A stretch of 33,614 nt of DNA from Dimorphilus gyrociliatus (taxonomy: Eukaryota > Annelida > Polychaeta > Dinophilidae), in NCBI GenBank assembly GCA_904063045.1, contig CAJFCJ010000123.1, positions 2,579-36,192 of the forward strand, in the 5' to 3' direction. The notes under the pieces are model-generated. The model worked only from the letters and a program-made list of their open reading frames with translations, had not been told where the DNA came from and searched no databases. The translations under genes were made by a program, and so were the position numbers. Shown piece by piece: positions 10,601 to 21,500 of this stretch. Position 1 is the stretch's first letter. Every line of letters begins with the position of its first letter.

Positions 10601-13600
10601 CATAAAAAATGACAAGCAGCTAATTATACGATTTATTTAGAAAAGAAAAATGACAAAAATATCAAGTGGCTCCACCTAAATGAAGGTAGATTTAATAATG
10701 CATTTTTAAAGGAGACATTAGAAACTAATCAGATTGAAAGTTGCTCTTATTGGTGTGAACATGAAAGTAGTTTTGAATGTAAAGGATTTGCATTTGAGTT
10801 TGGGTCTGATACTCGAAAGTGTCTTTTGTACAATGACACTACAAGTATTGAACCACTTTCTGATAGTTCATTTGATGCCTTTGAAAAGTACACTATGGTA
10901 AATGACTGTGAAGAAGCTCTAATAGATGGTCCTAATGGGATTCCGGATAGTGGTATTGAAACTGATGTAACCACAACAAATCCAATATATGGAAAACATA
11001 GCTTAAGAATGGATTTTCGCAATCTCTATAGTTCATCACATCCAACAAATGGAGGATATTTCCATGCAGACAATCTCAATTTTTACATCAAATTGAACTT
11101 TGGAAGAGTAGTTAAAATGAGAAGAATAAAGCTTGAAGCAAGTGGAAGGCATTATCCTTACATGGTGTACTATTTCTATTTAGACATCAGCAACAGTTCA
11201 GATACAGTAGTGCCTGTCACACACAAAAATGAAATACGTCAGGTAAACAGTTTTCGTGTATGGTTATAGGATTTTGTTGAATTCACTTTTCATTTTAGAA
11301 ATTTTTTGGAAATTTTCATAGAATGTCACTTGCCCATAATTCATTCCATACACCTTTAATTGGTCAGTATCTTAAATTTACTCCAGAATCAGGTTCAACA
11401 AAAGCTGGAATTCGATTAGAAGTTTATGGATGTAATGTGAATGTTACTAAGAATTATATTAAACCCCTCGGTTTGGAAAATCTGTATATATTACATTCTC
11501 AAATGATGAGTGAAAGTACGCAGGAGATTGACAATGGCATTCATGAAATTCGATTAGGTTGTAAATCCTATTTACTATCAGATGGACATTATCTCGCAGA
11601 CACATATTTCCAATTTGACCTTGGCTTACGATATGAGATAATAAAAACTGTAATAGAAGGTTCATGTTCATCTAATCAATACATCAAAAGTTTCAGTGTT
11701 ATGTACTCTGACAATCTTTTGAATTGGTCTACTGATACAACAAAAAGTGGTCAGACCAGAGTGTACAATGCCCAATACTTAAACACTGCTACAGAAGTTA
11801 TATTTAAACAACCAATAGTCGGTCGTTATGTTCGATTTACAAGCATTGCCTACTTTACTGCACCACATATTAATATGGAATTGTATGGCTATCCAACAAA
11901 GCACCCTCAATTGAATATTACAGATAAATTTCCCAAAATGGTTAGTGCCTCCTCTCAGAATGATTCAATAAATGCACCAAAGATGGCGTTATATACTAAA
12001 GATACCTTTTGGTGTAAACAACAAAGTGAATTAGACACCTGGTGGTCAGCTGATCTAGGTTTAATCTACTATATTGAGAGATTATTTATTTACTACAAAG
12101 ACAATGATTTAAGAGATGCCTGTGAAAATATTTTGGTATTTGGGTCACAGTATAATGCAACAAATATGATCAAAGTGGACAAAGTAAGAATGATATATAC
12201 AGTCCTCATATGAAGTCTCTGGCAGGGTTGTTCTTAGATTGGAAAAAGTGAATTAATTAACTAACAGGACTTGCATAATTAAATCTTTTTGTTTGGAATG
12301 AAGGATAAGATATTTATACAGCTGAATTTATAGATAAAACTTGTTAAAAAATTTTTCCTACTTTATAGTAATCTTCATTTAAAAATTTTGAACAAAATGA
12401 AGGAGAGTAAGCTGCTGCCATGCCAAAAAACTGAAAAAATTTACAAAAACCTAACCCATCTTGTTGAAAAGTGTTTCGCCTTGTGTATGTAGGCAATAGC
12501 TGGCTTTTTAATATGTTAATGTATTGCTCTGAATCCATTGATTCTTTAAATAATGCCAGAGCTCTGGAGCCATCAAATTTTATTGCTGCCCATATCATTA
12601 TTTTACAGTTTTTTTCTTTCAAACTTTTTCTTGAATATTTTGGAAGATGTTTATCTTCTTTTCTACATCTAACTCTAATCCTTTATCATGGATATAATCA
12701 AATGTTGGCTCATCTTCAGCTGTTTCTATAATTTTTTTAGCAAAGGCAATTCTTTTCTTTTGGTTTCCTGGTTTGCCACATAGCTTTTCAGACCTCATTT
12801 AAGAAGGATCTTCTGCCAAGAAGATAGACTTACTTTGCCTGCCATGCTCCATTCATTGAACATTTGTCTTGCAGAATAGAAAGGGTTTTTCTTGTATAAT
12901 TACAAGATTCCTTTCATCTGATTCAGCTATTGTTTTGGGACAACCAGTTCTAGGTTTGTCTTCCATGGAAGAACATTCCATTGCCTTCTTCAGGTTGTAC
13001 TGTACTGTACAATAGGCAATTTGAAGCTGCTTTGATATCTTTACTTGCTTTGCCCTCTTTTACTTAAGTCAACAATCATCTCCCTCATTTCAAGGCTTAT
13101 CTTCACCATTATATAATGTTCTTTAAATTTTCTGTTCTGTGACTGTGTAACACTTCTGAGTAAATGTCATAAAAAATTGTAATTGGTTTTCTGTCAGATT
13201 ATTATCTATTTTTTTCGTAGGAACAGGAAACATGGCAGGAACTTACTCTCCTTTATTTTGTTCAAAATTTTTAAGTAAAGATTACTGTAGAGTTAGAAAA
13301 TTTGTTTAGCAAGTTTTATCTATAAATTCAGTTGTATAAATATCTTATCCTTCATTCTAAACAAAAAGATTAATTAAGCAAGCCCTGTTTGTCAAATAAT
13401 TCACTTTTTCCAATCTAAGAACAACCCTGGCAGAGACTTCTTATCAGGACTGTATTACCAATATGAAAACTGGTATTAATATATTTAAACTTTTTTATAA
13501 TTTATTTTAAGGAAATAACTTGTGACTTTGAAGCAAATCATACAGGACTTGCTGCATCACCAGCTTTGCGCTTTAGATTTATTCGTCTAGAGTTTAAAAA

Positions 13601-16600
13601 TGGACCAAACGAATGCATCAGATTTGAATTATATGGTGAAAAAGCACCAATATGTCCTCCAGGTTCGGTCAGGCATATGGACAAGTGCTATATGATTTCT
13701 GAGACACCAGGTAATTTTGAAAAAGCAGTACAATTTTGTCAATCAGGATTTAGTTGGAAAGGTCCAAGTTATCTGGTGATGCCAAAAAATACACTTGAAA
13801 CTGATTTTGTTGCAAGATTTTACCAATTTAGGTAAGCAGAACTGGAAAACCAAATATATTATGTTCAAAATAGTGCATTAAAATAAGTAATCTTTAATTT
13901 AATGTATTTAGAGATAGGAATATTGCTATTTACATTGGTGCTAAGCAAACAACAACTCTGAGTAAATATGTTTGGTTAGATGGAACACCAGTAACAAACT
14001 ATTTAAAATTTCATCCAAGTTACTCTCCACATTTATCCTATCCATGCGTTTTAATGAAAAATTTTGTCTCCAAAAGCTCATGTGATGATAATGCCTATGC
14101 AATGTGTGAGACAGGGGCAAATTGTTAGTATTTCATTAAAAGTGCATTTGTGAAAAGTGCAATTTTCTCCACAAAAACTGTTTTTCAATTCTTTATTAAT
14201 ACGAATTGACAAACATTATTTTCAGAATGTCTTTTTGATAAGAAAAAAGATATTCTTCCATAAAGAATGCAATCAATAAATTACGTATTAGACAGTTTTT
14301 GAAACAACATCTATCTATTGATTATATGCACTTTTTTAAAACGTCAAATTCTGTAGATTCATGCATTCAAGGAAAAGCACACAAATGTAATATCTCTTCT
14401 TAATTTCAACAGTACCAGATGAATTAAATGATTACAATGAGGAAGAAAAATGTCAAGTTGTATGGTCCTTGAGACCATCATATCGATTACATGATCAGTA
14501 TAAAGTGGAATCTATTACAACAATCAATATAGCAAGCTGCTTAAACTACTGTCTCTCTCATAAGTTGTGCAAATCAGTCAGTTGGCTATTCACGTATGTA
14601 AATTACGAGCTGAATGCTATATTATTTACTAATTAGCATATTCATATCTTAACATCCATTTGCAGACTGCGCACTAGAACGGAATGCATTATTTACAATT
14701 CAAATAGTTCAATGCTGAAATATGATCAAGACAAATATATCAAATCAGGGTCATATCATTATTATGAGTATTTTTGCTTTGATAGAAAGAGTTACAAACT
14801 ATTACCAGAAGGAAATTATGAAGAAGACAGAGACTTTAATGTTACAGTGCTGTACGATAAACTTGCCTATCCTAGCATAGATAAGATATATCATCTTGGT
14901 TATATTACTGCTTCGCAGAGTGGTGTCAGGTGTGCCAAAAGCATTTATTGCTTTTTACAAGTGGATTTTCAAAGATTAGTTCTATTGACTTCCTTTACTA
15001 CATCTTCACATTTGACCTCTGCATATTATACAACTAGAGCTCATGTTTTCTATAGCAGATCTTCATACGATCACTGGCTGCCAATAAGAGATAGGGATGG
15101 AGATTTTATTGTAAGATATTGAATGATTTAACCAAGATTTTGTGCTAATTCAACTAAAAGAAGCCGCATTTCTGTTTACTGATTGAAGAAACAAAATGGC
15201 GACTTTTAGATAAACTAGCACCAAATTTTCTAGATAGATCTGATGTTTTGACATATTTCATTTTTGCATTTCATGTTCCATGAATATAGGAGTACTTTAT
15301 ACAAGATGATACAAGCTATTATAATAATCATGAATTACCTCCTGATATTGTTTGTAAAGCATTTAGAATCAATCCCACAGCCTATAACAACTATGCAATT
15401 CTTAATATTCAATTATATGGAAGATATATTGAAGAAGGTCAGAGGTCAATTCATACTCCTCAATGCCATCATCCTTTGGGCTTAGAGAGGCTAGATCAAA
15501 TACATGCTTCTCAAATAACTGCCCTATCTTCTTTGGATAATTATCCTTCTATTGATGTTAGATTAAATAGTCCCACCTGTTGGGCAACTGGTTCTGACAA
15601 TTACATACAAATAGATTTAGGTCATGTCTACTATGTTACTGGTTTTATTCCGCAAAGGTGCAAAAATCAAGCCTATTATATTTATGAATTTAGAGTTGAA
15701 TATTCATTATATAGAATTCATGGATGGAAATTTTATGATGAGGTAAATAAAAATGATAAGGAACAATCTTCACAACAATGACTAATACAAACACTTGATC
15801 CATCTCCATAGAAACTGACCTTAAGAAAAAATCCATATTGGATTACAGAAATGAAGAATTTATTACTTTTCAACGAAACTCTTGAGTTAAGATTTATGAG
15901 ATTTTCAGCCAAGAACTTTGTAGGGAAGAGAGGCATACGTTTAGAAATTATTGGTTGCATAAGACGTAAGCAAACAACAATTTCATTTACATGTATTTTT
16001 TGACAAGAAAGTTGTTTTTGATTCTTTAGAAGAAACTGCTATAAAGAATTCTGAAAATTATAAGGAAATGATTAATATTGATGAAGATACGATTGGAAAT
16101 TCTTTCTTTTGGGGACCAATTGATGAAAATACCTTTTTGGCATGTCCCAACCAATTTTCACAGCCATCTAAAATAACTTTGAACTTCAAGAGAATATTTA
16201 CTATTACTGGATTTACTATTTTTTCTAATACAACAAATGATTTGGATGCAATAATGAAATATTCAATCGACAGTGCACAGTGGTACACCTATACCCAAGG
16301 GTTTGATAACATAAAGTCAAATGTAAGTAATATGTCTGGTATTTTTGATTGTCTGCATGACCTACTTTCCTTCATTTAGTCTACACACAAAATTTACCTA
16401 TCTACTCCAATATTGGCTGTATATTTATCAATCTTTATTGCTGGTCAAAATCAGTCAATTTGCTTGAAAGTATATGCGCATGGCCAAAAACATTCAGGTG
16501 TTCATCTGCAATAATTTTAAAAGTCTTGAAAATTGTTTAATTTCAGCATGTCCCCCTGGATATTTCCTTTTCAATACGAAATGTATTTCTTACCCTTACT

Positions 16601-18519
16601 CCACAACTTATCATTATGACAAGGCCATTGGACAGTGTATAGGTATACCATGGACAGGTGATGGCTATTTGATAATGCCCAAATATGATCAAGTTTTAAA
16701 TGTATTCCTCCAAGGTTTTCTCACTGAGTAAGGAGATTTGTATTCACTTGCTTAATTGTATTACAACTAATGGAAAAAATATTTGCAAATAGAAATGTAA
16801 AGAGAACACGCCTAGGGTTAACCAAAGTAAATGGCAAATTTACTTGGCAAGATGGTAATGCACTACCTACAGATGAAGTAGTAAGATGGCATACAACCTC
16901 TACAGCTGGTAGTGGTAATTGTGCTGGTATTGAAACAGTATTAGGATTCTGGATAAACGTAGAATGTAACACTATTGAACATCGAATTGCTTGTGAAAAA
17001 AAAGCAGGTATGTCATTTTAATGTTAAATATTTATTATATCCATCTTCTTCTTCAACAAATAAATGTAGCGCTTATGCCTGATGAAAAATCTGGTAAAAT
17101 GTGGACAGTAACTGTTTCTGCTACATTTAACACAACAAGTGCTAGTATTGTTTATAACAATGATGATAATACAAGATTTAGTTGTTTAATGGCTTGCAAT
17201 GAGGAAATAAGATTTTTATGTATTTCATTTTTTTTTGATTCTGATACTAAGGAGTGCATCCTTTACTCATCAAATACCTATTCACGAAATAGTTACCTTC
17301 AAAAGACTACAAATGACAAATCAAAGTTCTATTTTGAAGCTCTTAATCCTGGTAAATAAGAAATTTGAGTTTTGAAGTTTTTGTATTATATTAGGGTCAG
17401 CCTGAAAGTTTTACCCATTGGTGTCCTACAGCTAAAAAGAAAATTGCATAATATGTTAGTCATAAATCTTAACTAATGTCTTAGGTATGTCTGTATAGCT
17501 TTAAATTCCCCATTATTGTCAATGCATGTTTGCCACTTGGCGGGAATCATATCAATCCCTGTGGCGAAGTATAAGGGTGGTTTGGACCTGAATAATGCCC
17601 TTATTGCATTTTGCAATTCCTCAACATTCTCATATATTTTGCCCTGAAGATGGTGCTTTAATTGCCAGAAAAGATAATAGTCTGATGGCGGCAGGTCTGG
17701 GCTGTCGGCTGGATGAGGCAAGACTACCCATCCAGTTGTTCTAAGATATTGAGTAGTTTGTAAGCTTGTATGAGATCTTGTTATAAAATCACCTCTTTTA
17801 CCAGGCCCGATTCTATTTATTCTTTGTTTTAATCTCTTAAATCTCTTGCTGATGTGAATCTCTGAATTTATTCCGACTGGCAAATTTAAAAATTCTAGGT
17901 GAATAAGCCCTTCTCTGTCCCAAAACACACATGCCATCAGTTTGTCTGGAGACTTACCTGTCTTAACCTTTTTTGGTGGTGGAGAAAACTTTGTGTGATA
18001 CTCTAAAGAAGCTCTTTTAGCTAATGGTTCATGATAGAATAACCATGGTTCCAAAAAAGCTTTCAGTTGCCTGATACGACAGAAAACGTCCACAAATTGG
18101 TGCTTTTACCCTAACCCTAACCCAGCCCTTAGCTGTACCTAACCTTTTTCCTTTACCCCTATCCCTCAGAGGAGACCCTCCTAACTACAAATCAGTTGCT
18201 GTTTTCTTTTGCCTAACCATTCTCAATCCAAATTTTTGTCTTGAAATTTCTCATTTGTGGACGTTTTCTGTCGACCCCGATTGCAATAACTTGCTGTGAT
18301 GCAAGAAATTGAATAATTACTCTCTGCTTTATACAATCATCCATACCATACCAACACTGAAGTGTCAAGAACTTTTCATTCAGGGATCCCAAGTTGTGAA
18401 AGTTTTTTAGTGACAGTGCATTAGTGAATTCACTTTCTATTAATAACGATAACATAGGCCTACAATGTACCATTTTAAAATTACAGGGAAACAAGTAAAG
18501 CTTTCAGGGTGACCCTAAT

Positions 18520-18558
<39 letters not shown>

Positions 18559-21500
18559 TGATCTCATATTCCTAGGCAAATGCTCAATAAACCTTCTTGA
18601 AGGTGAGACTCTAGGAGTACAGTGGAATGTTTCCTCTGAGTATAATTCAGCAACTGATAAAACTAAATTGCCATTACATGTAAGAAAGGGTTCAAAAATT
18701 TATTGGAGACCCAAAAATTCCGACCTTCAACCTTGGGTTCTCTTCTACTTTAAGGGAATAATAACAATATCCCATTTTATATTACAAGGAACTGGAATGC
18801 CAAATGATAATGCATACATCAAAACTTTTTCAGTACAATCATCTTTAGATAATGAAGATTTTAAAGATGTCATTTGGGATTATGATGATACAAATGTGTT
18901 TCAAGGCCTTTTTGATAATACTTATGCAAGATTATATAGATTTCAAACAGCTCTTAAGACACAATATTTGAAATTTACCCTAACTAGCAAAAACTCATTT
19001 TTTGCTATGCAAATTGAATTATACGGATGTGTTGAATTTGTTCCTGATTGTTTTTCATTGCCAACATCATCAAACTTTCAAGTTAAAGGGGCCGATAAAA
19101 ATGTAAAATTAAAATGCCTGGGAGATTGGACAGTACTGGGTCAAAAGCTAGAGAAGGATGTTTCATGGTTAAAAAGTTGGTCGGATTTTAAAAATGGATT
19201 TGAAACTGACCAAATATTCTGGGCTGGAAATCAGTTAGCAACCTACTTAACTAACTTTAGACGCTATAGTGCAAGAATTGATATTTGGGGAAAAACTGGT
19301 TACCATATACACAGTGAATTCAAAACATTTCTTATCCAATCCGAAAGGAGTTTTTACATAAAGAATGTCTCAGAATTCACAACTGGTAGTGCGCCATCAA
19401 GTGATTTTTTGTCAACCACAAAATTTTTTACAATTGATAGTGATAATGAAAAATTATGTTCACAAAATTTGCAAACTGGTTGGTGGCATCCTGAAAATAT
19501 GTGCTCTTCTTCAAATTTATTAGGTTCAAATTCAACGTGGTCAGTTGATGGTACAGATTTAAATAAGCCATATGATTTTGAAGTTGAAAAATTTCTCTTT
19601 AAAATAAAGTCTGATGATACATGTTGGTAATCTTTTCTTAATTGAAGAACATCTAGTTTTATTGATGCGTTTGTTAATGTATTTAATAGATAACATTGCT
19701 GTTGGCAAGATAGCTTTTCAAAAGAAAACTAAAGGCAAAAATGAAGCCAAATTGGCAATTGATGGTATTGCTTTAAGCGATGCTACACTTGGTTATTGTG
19801 CAATTGGTGAAATTACCGACAATCCTTGGTGGGTTGTCAATTTGCTGAAGCCTTTCAATGTTACAGGAATTTCCATTACCAATAGGAAAGACTGCTGTGG
19901 TAAGTTTAACACCTAAAAGAACATCTCATGTGTTATTCAAATATTTTATAGCTGCAGAATTATCCAACTTCAAAGTAGGCTTAGGAGACAACTTTCAAGA
20001 AAGTAACTTTGACTCTTCTCTGTTTAAATTATGCAAACATTACGTTGGAACTGTTGGATCAGGTGTAAAAGAGGAAATAGAATGTGATGATGGGCCAGTT
20101 GAAGGCTTGTATCTAGGAATTTGGATGACTGGTACCAATCTTAGATTGACCTTATGTGAAGTTGGAATAAGAACTGTATTAAGATATGGTTTGTATGCTT
20201 GCATATATTTGTTTGTTTTTTAACTTTTAAACTTAATTAAATGCTTAAACAGAATCAAACAGAAGGTATGGGGATTCTTGTGAATCAGATTCCAATTGTA
20301 TTGATCCATACACATTATGCATTCCATTAAATGAACCACAAAATCTTGATAGTATATTGTACTCTTGTCAATGTGGAAGCTATACAGTACTTAAAAATAA
20401 CAATTGCATTAGGGGTAAGATTATTAGAGGGTGAAGGATAATTGGCAAAGAAAACTTGAAAAGTCAATTATCCAGATCCATGTATCAACATAAAACTATC
20501 TAATCATTTGTTTTTTTCAAACCATAAATAGCTGTTGATCTTTTGCTAAACCTGGTCAATCTTGAGGGTATATTTACAAGGGGAGAAGAGAGTACTGTCT
20601 CATCAAATTTTTCATTTGTAAATCATGCTGGATGGCCAATTGACGAAGCCACTCTACCAAATACTAATTTTGATGTGGGAGGATATATTTCAGATTCAGA
20701 AAATAGTCTTGATGCAACTTGGGCAGAAAATGTAACTGTAACCTCAAAAGTTGGCATAACTGCCAAGTTACTAGCTAGAGATGGAACAAATTCATCTAAA
20801 AGGGGTGAAGCATTTATAATTGCATCAATAACATTTAAATTTCCAATGCTACAATGCTTCAATAAAACTTATTTTTGCGGAATTATATTCCCATCTCCAA
20901 CCAGTCACTTTGTTGAGTGGGATAATACAAACAATGAAAAATGTCTCTCTTTAACATCTCTCATAAACTGTCAACCGGATATAGATTTATCAATACTAAA
21001 CATAACATTTACATCCAGAGAAGTCATTTACAGAGATATTAATCAAAAACATAGTTTTGTTGTTACCTTATTGAACAAAAATTCAAATATTCATGATGTT
21101 GTTCAACTGTTTGACAGTTATTTTAATTATGATGTTGAAATTATTCTATCAAACAAAACTGAAGATATTGATAGTAAAAGTGAAAATTGGAAAAAATCAA
21201 ATTTGAGTTTAAATGAAAAGCAAAAAGGGATAAAAGTTGGTGATACTTTAAACTTGACAATAGAAATTCCAACACAGTTGTCAAGATTTCAATGTGAAAA
21301 TGATTTATTTGTTTGCTGTCGAATATTACTATCAAATTTTTCATCATATCACGAAACTAACGTCAGTGATGATATTTTGTGTCTTGATTTAAAACCCTTT
21401 AAGAATTGTGCACCAGGTAAACAAGTTGAATTAATATTAGGTACAATCGAAAAGTTTATTACGTTTTGCTGTAATTTTAAAACAGTGTAACTAATACTGT

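Larger units (their letters stand above)
12200..13452 (-). mobile_element. Tc1-like transposon with ~220 bp terminal inverted repeats
   Basis: The element is bounded by TA dinucleotides at 12198-12199 and 13453-13454, and both ends begin CAGTCCT, as Tc1 ends usually do. Left arm 12200-12422 and right arm 13231-13452 are imperfect inverted copies. Between them is a broken Tc1-type transposase on the minus strand. It sits inside the intron 12184-13511 of the polycystin-like gene, in the opposite orientation to that gene. Without it the intron would be about 75 bases, similar to its neighbours. Confidence 0.88.
17394..18515 (-). mobile_element. Mariner element 1
   Basis: Flanked by TA at 17392-17393 and 18516-18517. 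The left end GGGTCAGCCTGAAAGTTTTA and the reverse complement of the right end, GGGTCACCCTGAAAGCTTTA, are inverted repeats. The transposase is on the minus strand. A ~200 bp inverted-repeat element sits inside at 18077-18273. The whole lies in the intron between exons 21 and 22 of the polycystin-like gene, opposite to its direction. Confidence 0.9.

Noticed and set aside
12198-12210. Tc1 insertion boundary at 12209-12210 (TA) with a palindromic target site
   Set aside because: The supposed palindrome in the flanks is just the outer part of the inverted repeats; the true ends are CAGTCCT next to TA at 12198-12199 and 13453-13454.
18108-18123. Telomere or chromosome-end sequence
   Set aside because: Only two to three CCCTAA units, placed inside a small inverted-repeat element with matching copies elsewhere in the window.
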